A stretch of DNA of 64,000 nucleotides. Source: Capniomyces stellatus (Eukaryota > Kickxellomycota > Harpellomycetes > Harpellales > Legeriomycetaceae). The notes below the pieces were generated by a model that saw nothing but the letters and a program-made list of their open reading frames with translations, ran no database searches and had not been told where the DNA came from. The DNA lies in the NCBI GenBank assembly GCA_001661515.1, contig LUVW01000001.1, positions 1,072,052 through 1,136,051 on the forward strand, in the 5' to 3' direction. How positions within the stretch are numbered: position 1 is the first letter of the stretch; each line of letters starts with the position of its first letter. Made by a program: the position numbers and the translations under genes. Positions 35,566 through 47,644 of this stretch are shown here, piece after piece.

Positions 35566-37865
35566 TGTTCACCTTAGTTTTGGATGTCTTTAGTTTCAGT
35601 CGTTTTGTTTAGCTCGCATAGATAGGGAATCAGGTATAAATCGATAATGGATGTACAACCATGTCATTCGCTAGAACCATTAGCAAGGGCAACCTGCTTC
35701 CCAAAAAAACACACGCTTCTAAAAGGATAAAAATAGTAAATGCCATTTTAGTGTTTGGTCTTTACCAATGGCGTTGGGATTTTAGTGTTTAATCTGGCTA
35801 ATTGATCAGATAGCGTATATGCTAGGAACCCTGATTGTGGGGTTTTAAAGGCTATATCTGGTTTTGGCCATAGTTATCAGAATCCTGTGTTATAAGTGAA
35901 AAGGGGCTCTAAACTTTTAAATACAGGACTTTTTACTACAGTAAGTTGTGCTATGTTGGATACTTATTATAAAATGTTGGTGCACATATTTAGTAATACC
36001 AATGATGTATCAAACACTCCAAAATGATTAGACCGAACCAGAATCTTGATTGAAAATGTTCAATACTTGTTACTCTTGTTATTCAAGTTACAAACAGGTA
36101 TAGAGAGTATTGTAAAACGTGTTTTTGTAAAGAGAAATAACACCCCTTTTTTTGTTGCGAGTGGAATCATAGTATTTAATAAAACTGCAGCATTAAACAT
36201 GCTAATCAATGATGGAGTATTGCAGTAGGAAACTATGAAAAAAAATCCCGAATGAATATGTCTGGAGTAGCTAAAACAGCTTGATAGCAAAAAAGAAGAA
36301 AAAGAACTGATACGCCAGCTTGACGTTTACCAGCCAATAAACTGGTAATTGATTAAACAAGATTGCTTTATTTAGGGAATCGCCTAGAAAGGCGTAATCA
36401 GAAATAATCAACGCATAAATATTTACATCGATTAAAAAAGGCCCTTTGATAAATGTATTTTGAGGAGAGCAACAGTGGTGCATCTAAATACAAGTTCGAT
36501 TGGTCCACACAATTAATGAGGTTTTGTATATCTGTTGATATGTCACACCGCTATCCAGTCGCATACTTTGGACCTGTCTCAGCGCGAGTAGCTAACCAAA
36601 TGTATCAGTTAGCCCAACAGCGCATATTTCCGAATCAGCTAGAACAGGGCTAATAAAACAGGGCTACCATAACAGAGCTATTATAATAGGGCTACTATAA
36701 TGATTTGTTAAAGCAACACCTCCCCCCCCCATCGCCACCACTCTAGCTAAATTTGCTTGTAGTACAAGATTCCTGATACAATGTTAGAAATAATATAAAA
36801 CAAAACAAGGAGTAGACTAGATAAATTTACCGGGCTGCATGCTTCGCGCTTTTTCAAGTAGCAGTTTAGCCTGTTAAGTTTTTAATTTCTAAACATACTT
36901 GAGGGAAAAGAGCAGAATAAAACAGGTAAAAAAACGACAGAATTGAGAAAAACTAGCTAATTTTTCTAGCCAGGAAACTTATTTTGTTTCAATAATAATA
37001 AAAAAAGAAACTCTATTTTGTCATAGCTTTAGTGCTGCGTTTTCAATTGGCTAGCTGCTAATGATGTTTGTATTGTATTATATAATCAGCTGGTTAAACT
37101 GAATGTTCAATAAAAGTTGGGGGAACTTAATTCCGATTAGTGGAAACCATAGTGACTTTTGAAGGAAATTCGCAATAATAATTTATTGAGTCATATTTTT
37201 TTCAAGCGTTTTTAGTGCTCTTACACTCTGGTCACTACATAATTAGTAATTAAGTTAGTATGACGTTATTAGGAACCAACAATGAAGTTCATTTTATAAT
37301 AACATGGAAACCACAAAATATTGACCAATAATACTAACAGTTGAGCAATAACAAAAGCGAGATAATCTCAATTGATAATACAGAACAAGATATTTTTGGA
37401 ATGTAGTTTTACATAGGTTTAGGCCGCCAAACAATTACATTATAGTAAAGTGTCATCGATATGTTATACCGATATTCCATTGGACAGCATAGCGAGCGAA
37501 AACACTGGTACTAATTTATGAGTAATAAGTGCTAAATGACACCAAAGACTAACATGGTTGAAAGAAACAAAAAAGGAAATCTAGGCTATTTGTAATGAAA
37601 CCAAAAGAAAGACTAGTCAAGATGCAGTGACAATATACTTATCCAAGTAATATGTTATATTCTAAAAGATGCAATATACAGTAAGCAGTAGAAATGTTGG
37701 TGGATGTGGAAAAACTATATAAATAGAGCATAGTAAGACCGTTTGAAGAGGGCAAAAACAAGAAAAAAGATAATTGATTACATCTAACATTAACATTAGA
37801 TTTAATTAAACAACGTAAACTATTGTAACATAATCGAGCATAAATAAACATAGCAAATATCAAAG
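35566..37865. other. Long AT-rich spacer
   Basis: Nothing certain is seen. It contains one modest ORF at 36453-36653 (listed), a short degenerate repeat of CAGGGCTA and AGGGCTACTATAAT at 36650-36705, and the promoter of the first dioxygenase gene. Confidence 0.45.
36453..36653 (+). CDS. Hypothetical ORF, 66 aa
   Basis: ATG to TAA in one frame, beginning MYFEESNSGASKYKFDWS and ending RIFPNQLEQG. Composition is protein-like (few Lys/Asn runs), unlike chance ORFs around it. There is no signal peptide and no known domain. It may be a fragment of a decayed gene. Confidence 0.25.
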   Translation: MYFEESNSGASKYKFDWSTQLMRFCISVDMSHRYPVAYFGPVSARVANQMYQLAQQRIFPNQLEQG

Positions 37866-39736
37866 ATGGTACGTGCAGCTATTTCTTTATTTCGAAATCA
37901 AGACATTCGACTTTGATGACTTGTGTAGAATCTAACAAAAAAAAACTTGTAATTACTTTTGTGTGTATATAGACAAACTCATCGAATACAAACACAGATG
38001 CCTGGAGCTTCATGCCCCAAAAGCTTAGCGAATATGACGTAAACCTGGTCAATGGATTCATTCCAGTAGAAGAGCCACTATCCAGACTGCCTGATTCATA
38101 CTACAGCCCTTGGGAGGATTTGGCAGCTAGATTAGTTCAGTATCTGCTAACAGGGAGGTTTAGAGAGAAGGTGCTAGAGCTTCCAGAACTCTCAACCGAA
38201 AGATTGACCAACCTGAGAGAGTACCAAAGAGCATACGTTGTGCTGTGCTTCTTAGCACATGGATATGTGTGGGGGTTGCACCAAAAGGCCGAAGAGGTAT
38301 TGCCAGCTTGCTTGGCAGTTCCATTCTGGAACGTATCTGCATACCTTGGAATTAAGCCGGTTGTTACAAATGCATCCGTTGTGTTGTGGAACTGGACCAC
38401 ATTGGACAACCTAGAAAACAAGATGGATCTTAACAACCTAGCTACACACCTCACATTCACTGGATCTCCTGATGAGTCGTGGTTCTACCTTGTGTCAGCT
38501 GCAATTGAATCAAAGGGAGGTGTTGTTTTAGAAAATATTGGAAACGCTATTACAAGCGCCAACAACGATGACATTGAAGGCGTCACCAACGGTCTGTCTC
38601 AGCTGTCTACATCAATCAAAGAAATCACAGATATCCTAAATAGAATGTATGAAAGGAACGACCCATACATGTTCTACTGGAAAATCAGACAGTTCTTGGC
38701 TGGTTGGGAAAACATGAAGGATGCAGGACTGGAGAATGGTGTATACTACGAAGGTGTTGATGCCAACGACAGCGCCTACTCATCAGACTGCGATACCTTG
38801 TCCGACAAGGTCGAGTTCCAAGAGAAGAGCAAGTATCAGAAGTTCTCAGGAGGCAGTGCTGCCCAAAGCTCATTGATCCAAGTTTTGGACATTGCCCTTG
38901 GTGTTCGTCACTACCCAACCAGGACCGGCATGGGCGATGATTTCGTAAAGTCACACATCAAGAAGGATTCAAGCGAATCAGCCGAACAAGCCGACAAGGA
39001 GGATCAAAGCTCAAACCCACCAGGAAACCCATACTTGATGAAGATGAGAGACTACATGCCACACCACCACAGGTCCTTCCTGGTTGACCTAGCCAGTGTA
39101 TGCCATTTGAGAAAATTTGTATTATCCAACACTGTTGGTGTAGCAAAGCCAGACAAGGCCACTTTCACTGAGCAGATTGAAATAAATGAGGATCTAAGTG
39201 ACAGTGATAGTCAGTCCACAAACAACACCAGATCCCAAAAAATTGAACTCCTCAAGTCGTACAACAAGTGCATCTCGGCTTTAAAGGCATTTAGAGACAG
39301 CCATATCGGAATCGTCAAGAAGTATGTCGTTGAGCAAGCACGCAACTCAAAGGCACAAGGTGCTAGCCCAAGGCCCTCAGAATCGTCCGAGTCCAAGACT
39401 CAAGTTAGCACACCAACCAATGGATCAGTGGACCACACCAAACCAATAAGCACACCCAAAACCAATGCTCGCGATGGAAACACAGAAGATCATGACGCCA
39501 CCCCACCATCAAGCATTACGAGAGGAATGAGCCCAATTTCCAAAATGATAAGCAGTCTATTCACAACACAAAAAGTTGATAGCGTTCAACAGGAAAAGCA
39601 AGATGCTACTAAATCTTTAATAAACGGCCTAGCCAAAATCGTAGCTGAAAACGAAACCGTGCTAGGCACTGGCGGTACTGACGCCATTGAATTCCTTTCT
39701 CATATTCGAGATGAGACAAGATCCGCTCGAATATAA
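37866..39736 (+). CDS. Indoleamine 2,3-dioxygenase, copy 1
   Basis: Exon 1 is only the ATG (37866-37868). After a 104-nt intron, exon 2 (37973-39736) continues in phase 0 with TNSSNTNTDAWSF, giving 588 residues. IDO opens the indole ring of tryptophan to N-formylkynurenine using haem and O2 (yeast BNA2 equivalent). The conserved blocks are IRQFLAGWENMKDAGLENGV (the substrate-binding Arg), GGSAAQSSLIQVLDIALG, MRDYMPHHHRSFL and FRDSHIGIVKKYV, whose His is the proximal haem ligand. The C-terminal VLGTGGTDAIEFLSHIRDET is the fungal IDO tail. Between them lies a 110-residue Ser/Thr/Pro-rich linker. It also carries a 20-residue insert before the GGSA block that copy 2 lacks. It is convergent with copy 2. 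Confidence 0.94.
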
Positions 39737-40162
39737 AAAGCCTTTGATAGCTTTGCTAAACTTTATAGACTGTACTGTACATACATTTTTCTTTAATATT
39801 TGTTTTTATTCTATTTATTTTTACCAATTTCAATCAATCTCCACCAAACAACCCGCCCCTACTTGCCATTATTCACTTAATGTATTTTGTTTACTTTCAA
39901 CCAATATACTTGGCCAAATTATTTATTGTCCAACAGCTACAACTTAATAAGGCTGGGAATATGTTAATTGTAAGATAGTAAACAGTACAAAAACAACCTG
40001 TCATACAAAAGACGCTTCAAATGGGGGGGGATTTTTTTTATTGCAAGAATTTTAAATGTAATCATTGCTATCTATGTTGTTAAAAGAGACGGGAGTTGCA
40101 TGAAAATAAGTCACGGCCTAAGTAGCCAATAAAGTCTAAACGAAAATTTGCCACTTGACCCC
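39737..40162. other. 3' spacer between convergent dioxygenase genes
   Basis: AT-rich, with a G8 run at 40023. Nothing coding seen; both transcripts probably end here. Confidence 0.6.
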
Positions 40163-41962
40163 CTAAATCCTCGATTCCTTGGTCTCATCTCTCAAATGAG
40201 ACAAAAACCCTATAGCGTCTGTTCCACCTGTACCCAACACTACTTTGCCCTCCTCAACATGTTTGGCCAACCCATTTACGCCGGCGTCCTTAATGTTTTC
40301 TTGCTTTAGTCCTCCGATACTGTTTTTAATAAACGCGAGTAGTGAACTATTGGGCTTCTCTTGTGGCGTTACCTCTAAACCATTCGCAACTCCATTAGCC
40401 TCGTTTTTTGAGCTAGGATTGTTTGGTTCAGTAGTTTTTTCTGGAGATGTTTCAGGAGTAGTTATCTTGCTTGCGTTAGGCTTGCTTAAGGCTTGCTCCA
40501 CAATATAAGTCCTAACAATCTTAATGTGCAAGTCTCTAAATGCTTTGAGCGAAGAGACGCATTTATTGTAAGATTTTAATAATTCTGATTTGGATTCCAA
40601 GCCTTTGTCCTGCTTGGAAGGTCTGGACCCGTTATCTCTTGTGATTGGTATTGACTCGATTGTACTTTCAAAAGCTTTACTGTTGACATTGGAAACACCA
40701 TTGGTATTATCAATCACAAACCCTCGTATATCACAAACATTTGCCAAATCAACCAAAAACGCCCTATGTGGCCCAGGCATATAGTCTCTCATTGCCAGCA
40801 AAAATGGGTTCCCAGGGGGCAATGGCCTCTTGTTTTTAACCTCTTCGTTTACAATCGAATCATGTTGACCGCTATCTGCTACACTATCATGTGCTACACT
40901 ACCATCTGATGTACTACTGTTTACTGTGCCACCATTTGCTAGCTTTCCTCCAAGCCCAACTTTCACTGGGTAGTGGTGAATACCCAACGCAATATCAATC
41001 ACCTGTATAAGCGAGCTTTGTGCTGCACTTCCGCCATAAAACTTCAAATACCCAACCTCTGACCCATCCTCGTTTGTGACACCTTCATACTTTACCCCAT
41101 TCTCTAACCCTGCATCCTTCATATTATCCCATCCTGCCAAGTATTGCCTAATCTTCCAAAAGAAAATGTATGGATCATTCTTTTCATACATACGCGCCAG
41201 AGTTTTAGAAAGGATGTTTATTGATTGGGAAAGTTCGTTCAGTCCGCTTATAACACCTTGAACGTTCTTGTTATTGGCGTGATTGATCATTTCTCCAATA
41301 TTCTTTATTATATATCCGCTTTGTGACTCCATTGCTACTGTTATAAGGTAAAACCATGACTCGTCAGGCGATCCTGTAAATGTCATCAATGTCTCCAAGT
41401 TGCTCAAGCTCATCTTTTCATCGTTTTCATCCAGACAACCCCAATTCCATAGTACTACAGATGCGTTTGATACAACCGGATTGATTTCCAAAACTTTTGA
41501 TAGATTATACCATGGAACTGCCAAGCAAGCTGGCAATACATCTTCCGCCTTTTGGTGAAGACTCCATACGTATCCATGTGCCAAAAAGCTTAGTACAACA
41601 TACGCTCTTTGCTTTTCTCTTTTGCTGGACAGTCTCTCAATTGATAGTATGGGCAACCTGAGCACCTTTTCCCTGTACTTGCCTGAAAGTTGGTGCTGCA
41701 CCAACTTTGCTGCTAAATCCTCCCACGGCTTGTAGTATTCATCCGTGAGTCTGGCCAACGGTACTTCTGCAGGAACAAATCCATTTTCAAGATTCACATC
41801 ATACTCTTCAAGGCTTTTGGGTAAAAAGCTCCAGTCACCACCCACTTTGTTCTTTTTGTCAACCTATTTTGTGGGTCAGAGGTGTATTAACAAGCTACTC
41901 TGTGCAGGGTTTAGCGATTATCAAAAATGAATAATACATAACTTTAAACCACGCCTTACCAT
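40163..41962 (-). CDS. Indoleamine 2,3-dioxygenase, copy 2
   Basis: Exon 1 is only the ATG (41960-41962), followed by a GTAAGG donor. The 96-nt intron ends in AAAATAG, and exon 2 (40163-41863) continues in phase 0 as VDKKNKVGGDWSFLPKSLEE, giving 567 residues. The catalytic blocks match copy 1: IRQYLAGWDNMKDAGLENGV, GGSAAQSSLIQVIDIALG, MRDYMPGPHRAFL and FRDLHIKIVRTYI (proximal His). The fungal tail VLGTGGTDAIGFLSHLRDET is present. A separate Ser/Asp-rich insert lies after the GGSA block. The function is as for copy 1; the divergence suggests an old duplication with both copies under constraint. A GTG at 41845 could be mistaken for the start, but the spliced ATG fits the paralogue exactly. Confidence 0.93.
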
Positions 41963-42029
41963 TTCTTTTTTTTTCTTTTCTTGGTATATAAATAAAAGGC
42001 TCTTTTTTTGTTCTATTTTATGCTTTATT

Positions 42030-42105
42030 CTTTTCTATTCTTCTTGTATTCTTTTCTATTCTTGTATTCTTTTCTATTCTTGTATTCTTTTCTATTTCTT
42101 TTTTT
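42030..42105. repeat. Pyrimidine-rich tandem repeat, about 17 bp, 3-4 copies
   Basis: The unit is close to TTGTATTCTTTTCTATTC. On the coding strand of IDO copy 2 it forms a purine tract in the promoter region. Confidence 0.8.
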
Positions 42106-42779
42106 TATTTCCAAACAAGGTTTAAAAGTCAGTTTTCTGCTAAAGGCTCGTATCAGTTAACCAGACAGTGTTTGGAGTAGCTCGTTTGGGTACTACTGGT
42201 GTTTTTGCTGAAAAATACTGTTATATATAAATAGTTATAGTTAATAATTTTGTATTCAAATACTTGTTGAAGTCAAGAGATTTGTAGGCGATTCTTCAAA
42301 GCCAAAACGTTTAGGAAAGGCAAGTGACTTATATGCATTTTTGGTTTGGTCATGCTCAAGAAACCCTTGCTTATAAAATCAGGATTTGGTTTTACCAGTT
42401 CAAATTTAATAATTCTATTTTCAATAAACGCCCTGAGTAGCTTTTATTATTATTGATGAGCAGCTTTTTTTAGTCGTGGGTAATAAAGTGTGTTTAGTGC
42501 AAAGTTTCATTCCAACTTTTGTTCGAAAATTCACTTGTAAAACAATAAAATAGCGCAAATTTACATAATACCTAATGGGTCTAAAACAGCCAACAAAATC
42601 CTCTTTAAACTTTAAATCGAGCTTAACTTTTACAAAGCTCCTTAAACTTTGCTTAATTTTTTACTTTTTATTTACGAAATTGAAATGTAACTTTGCCTAA
42701 TAAAAAAAAGAATACAACTAAACCGCACATATGAAACCATTCTTAGTATGGTTAGAGAGATATGTTTCTCCAATGACAA

Positions 42780-43103
42780 ATGCTGGGCAGTATATTTCTC
42801 GTGATAGACAAAAAAAAACAACGGTTAGTTTCGTCGTACTTTTGTACTGTTAGATATAGAACCAAATTGCTGGAGCTATTCTTAAACTCAAAAAGAGTAC
42901 TGATCGCCTTTGCCAACCATCAACGCATAACATTATTTGTTCGCTCTGATAGAAACAGTAGTCTATCCAAGCATTTGTGCCACCTAAACGGAACCATAAG
43001 TATGATATACCGCTTACTGTGTAAAAATCATCCGTCTTTATACCCAATCCTGCACAGAGCCTGGCTATTAACGGGCAAACTCGACTTGATCATTAAAGTG
43101 TAA
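42780..43103 (+). CDS. Hypothetical ORF, 107 aa
   Basis: ATG to TAA in one frame, starting MLGSIFLVIDKKKQRLVSSY. It is rich in Leu, Arg, Ser and His, with no recognised domain. The opposite strand is also partly open. It may be a relic or chance. Confidence 0.2.
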   Translation: MLGSIFLVIDKKKQRLVSSYFCTVRYRTKLLELFLNSKRVLIAFANHQRITLFVRSDRNSSLSKHLCHLNGTISMIYRLLCKNHPSLYPILHRAWLLTGKLDLIIKV

Positions 43104-44758
43104 CTATTAGTTTCATATTTTATCGTTACTATTTTTTCTCACTTGTATATTTGTGCATAGTCATACCTATTTGTTTTTATTAGTAAGCAGCTAGGGCTTG
43201 TCAGTTTCAAACGCTTTTTAATTGCACCATACTGAAATAACATAACCACACACTTTCGAAAGAATTTGCGTTGTGTCACTTTTATTTATTTTTTAAATTA
43301 GGTTGGTAATTGATACAAATGTTACAGCCTAAAAATCAATGGATTTGTAGTTTAGTTTGTATCTGTCCAGCGTGGTATTTTAAAATGACCCCTTTTTTCT
43401 TTTACTAAATAAACTTACTCCTATCACTAGGGGCTTAAGTAATGAGTCGCCAAATTCGGGTTTTATTTGAGATAGCATTTACACTGATAAATCATCGGCA
43501 TTTTTTAAAACATAATCGTAAACAAAATAGAATTTCTGATTTTAAATGCCTAGCTTGGCTATTCAAGATAATGAACTATATTGAAGTTCTACATTTTTTG
43601 AATATATTTATTTATTGGAAAAAGAAAAAAAATATCACCAAAAAAAACCCTTGAAGTTGGAAAATCCGTTAGATTTGTCAGATTGGAATTATAATTCAAC
43701 GTATAGCATAAAAATAAGTGTGCGTATTTAAAAGAAATGAAATGATAGACCACTGAGGGGCTTACTCAAAGTGTGGGAATTTTATAAAAATGTAATTTTG
43801 GTCACTGCAAAATTCTGTTTTCAAGCAGTTTCAAGAACCATAATGAACAAAAAAAATGCTGTTCTATCAACGAAAAATCAGCGTTCTAAAGCCATTATAA
43901 TTATCTCAATCATCTAAAGCGGCAAAAGATATTACCCAACATTTGCACAGATCATTGGGTGGTGGGTTGACTAACAAAAGGACAAAAAGAAACTATATCT
44001 TTGTTCTGTGTATGCGTGTAGGGTAGGACATTGATCAAAATAGTGTGGGATTTTGGGGTTGTTAAAAATTGCTTTTTTATATAATTTTGTCTCCTTTACT
44101 TTGTCAACCATTTTTTATTTATTATCGAAATAAACCATTTTGATTTTTTTATAAAATTCAAGGGAAGATTGGAAATACAGTTCAGCATAATCAAATATGG
44201 GGAGGTAGAGGAACCCGCCGCAACATCACTTACAGGAGAAACACAGCCCCCACCAATATGATGATATATGAAGAGTATATTTTTTTTGTTTCGCCATCGG
44301 ATGTTTTATGGTAAGAAGAAAAACAAACATATATAGATCAAGTGATCTACAGCCATTTAGCAGCTTCCAGAAAATAAGATCAAAGAGTGAACGTGGTGAG
44401 ATACATAATCAAGTATAGATCAAAGTATTGGTATTCAATAAAGCAATAATATAAAGTTAACTTTGAACAGTCTATATTTCAACACGCGATATTTAGCATG
44501 GTGCTATGAGCCCTAATAGCTGAAATACAGACACTCGGACGAGCCACCAAATTCAGGCAATATAAAACGTTTTGACAAGCACGTTTCAATATACAGAAAT
44601 GAATTCGATAAAGCTGTATCAGGATAATGAGTGTAAACATTATGGAGAGTTATATATATTTCAAAGTTATGGCAGCCAAAATCCAAAACCTTTGTTATAT
44701 GTATACAATGCAAATAACAGATATAAAAGTATTGTTGTTCTACATAAATAAAAGTAAG

Positions 44759-45916
44759 TTAAATGTATTTGACACTTGACCCTTCGCTGAAAATGCCAGA
44801 TATGAACACCTGGGTAGCAAATTTTCCGTTTGACTCTGTTTTAAAGATATCTTGGATTTTGTTTGCTATCTTGTCTGCATTTTCAATCGCCAAGGCAAGA
44901 ACAGTGGGACCAGCACCGCTTAGACATACGCCAATGAGTCCCGGTGTATTTTGAGGATTTAAATCATCTATGATTTTACCCAAGCCAGGAACAAGTTCCT
45001 TTCTATAAGGCTGGTGAACCTTGTCCCTCATTGCATTGAAAACCAAGTTGGGGTCTATATTTTCAGCACCAAGAGCCAGCGTCAAAACCGCCAACCTCTG
45101 AAGGTTAAATACCTAAAAGTACAAGTATAACAAACATCATACTTCAGGGTTGGTTTTGAAAAATACATGTTCAGTATCACATTCCAATCTTAAACTTACA
45201 ATATCCTGGATTTTATAACTTTTAGGCAAAACCGACCGAGCCAAAGAAGTCGAAAGAGTAAACTGTGGTACAACAGCTATTACTTTGATTTTATCCGAGT
45301 AAGGAACCTTTACAAAACTGACCGAGTTCCTTAACGACGCTAGGCTTTGGCAAGTATCTTTGCCAGCAACTTGATCTTCTGCACTATATCCTGTCTCCTC
45401 TGCACTTGTCACAAAACTTGCAATAACACCTCCCAAAAGAGCAGGTGTGATATTATCAGGATGCTCTTCAAATACCAAACAGTATTTAAGAATGTCGCTT
45501 TGCGTTAAACCCAATTTTCCAATCTCATTCCCTAGCAATGCACCCGCAACAATAGCCGCTGCTGAAGAGCCTAGACCTCTACTCAAAGGAATCCCGCTTT
45601 CAATAAAGATTTTTGTGTATTGAGGGAATCTCGCCATTCCATTACTTTTCAGCACATACAATGCAACCTCGCTAATTATGTTTTTCTCTGGTTCTAGAGG
45701 TACATCTAAATCTGATTCGCTATACTCTAGCTCTACATTGAAGTCGATGTTCTTTTGCGAATTCCTTGGATTAGACAGGATAACTGTATCCTCGGGTTTA
45801 TTGGGCAAAATGTTGACGCTTAACTTCAACTTTATGTCTACTGCTAACCCGATCACATCAAACCCTGGGCCAAGATTTGCTGAGGTGGCAGGAACGCTGA
45901 TTTGAAAGCTGGCCAT
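44759..45916 (-). CDS. THR1: Homoserine kinase
   Basis: Two exons, 45200-45916 and 44759-45112, joined in phase 0 to 356 residues, almost exactly the length of yeast Thr1 (357). It phosphorylates homoserine with ATP on the way to threonine, in the cytosol. The GHMP-kinase fold is clear: VPATSANLGPGFDVIGLA at the N-terminus, the ATP-binding loop GIPLSRGLGSSAAAIVAGAL, FEEHPDNITPALLGG and the C-terminal GVCLSGAGPTVLALA. The intron lies after KIQDI. The start ATG is the only one upstream of the fold. Confidence 0.96.
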
Positions 45917-47644
45917 CTTTTTCTTTTATGCTTGGTATTTATTTTTTTAATAGAATAGCAATTCTGGGGTACTGATGTTTTGTACTGTGGTACTGAAAAA
46001 ATAACAAAATGTAAAGCAAAAAAAAAAAAAGCAACTTCAAAAAAAAAATATCTATCTAATTTTGACTGTTTTCGGCTATTTAACCTACATAATTTTCTCA
46101 TATCTTTCATTCGTTTAATCTAACAATCTTAGAATAAACTAATAGAAAAAACCGTTATTTCCAGAGGTAAAAAAAAAATTTGAAAAAATAGCTCTGTCAA
46201 TTGGCTAGATATAGTCTTTAGTTTGATATTTGCCTGAAATAAATCATGGAAGATGGAAACCCTTAAACTTGTTAAAACCAGTTAAATTGGTTACAAATCG
46301 AAAAGCCTTATTTTTGTTAGTTGTTGCCGCTTCAAGTGGCTAATGCCCCAAGCCGTTCATACAGAGTTTGCGTTTGCGATAAAGCATTTATTATAAGCCG
46401 CTTGTGCTTTGTATCATATAAAAAGAGCTTTGCGGGATAATTGGTCTAAAGAGTGTTATTTTATTACTCTTGATGGAAATATATCGACAATGTGTGATAG
46501 CACCTAGCAGATAAACGGTTTACCAGATTTGAACTACCACGACATACAACACTACAATATTGCTATCTTGACAACTGACTTGCGCAGTCCCGCTTCGTAC
46601 GGCTAGGATACCCTATACTCTGAGTTGATCTTGAACTGCATGAATCAGTCTAGTTTAATTTGCTCTACTCCTATGTTTTTGCTGTTTTTGCTGTTATTAA
46701 AGGGGAATAAACTCTTTTACTGAAAGCCTCGGCAAATAGCGGTTATAGGTGGTATCTTTACTGTTTAAACTGAAAGCAAGTTTTTATTTAACTTTTTGGT
46801 AATGTTCGTTTAAACGGGTAAACCAGATGAAATGTGAATAAGTTATTTTGCATTTCCCTCTCCAAATTTGGTAAAAAAGTCATGATTTGTTTGACTTGCC
46901 ATTATTTATCTATTAGCCTAATTGAGGTGGTGAATTAGTTGATGATATTGATTTTAATTAGGAGCATTAATTATTGACAAACAATTGATTGTGGACCAAT
47001 TAAGGTCAGATGGGCAGTTGAAAATGGAAGTGGAATAGCCAATTCATTGGGCAATTGGACTTGGCTGACAATTCTCACCTGCCAAGAGATAAATAATGGG
47101 TAAAAGCTTGACCTAAGCTTTCACAAAAATCTTGAAAAGCAAAAAGTAAAAAAAGTAAAAACTTCAAGCTTGCACGAAATGCCGAGAAAGCGAATAGATG
47201 AATCAAGCCAAGAAGGAAGTAAAGTATAAAAAGGTATTACAAACCCCATCATTAAAACGTATAAAAGCTAGCATACCTATTTAAAAAAAGAGGAACATCG
47301 TATAACAAAAAACCAAAGCTAAACGCTATTAAAGTATATAAATACTCCAACTAGCCATACTGATAGAGAATAGACAATCAAAAAGGTGGAAGTCTATCAT
47401 TCAAAATTCTTTAGACTCTTGCAATAGAAAAAAATAAACATTTAGGCGTGCAATTTTAACTAAAGTTCTACTAGAAAGTACGAGACACAGATATACTTTT
47501 AATTGTTCCATTCTATTTATTCAGCAATTTAGAGTTCTATAGTTTTAAACGTGTGTGTTTTTGAAAAGAAAAGGCGAGGTAAAAATATAACAAAAGACTC
47601 TTAGGCTTTACATTTGAGATCCAACAAGAAACCGTATTATTAAA
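45917..47644. other. AT-rich spacer between divergent genes
   Basis: Shared upstream region of THR1 and the GYP7-like gene. I see no coding frame or RNA gene. Confidence 0.5.

Larger units (their letters stand above)
41963..44758. other. Long AT-rich spacer
   Basis: Contains a pyrimidine tandem repeat (42030-42105) just upstream of IDO copy 2 and an unsupported ORF at 42780-43103. The rest is homopolymer-rich; no gene recognised. Confidence 0.45.
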
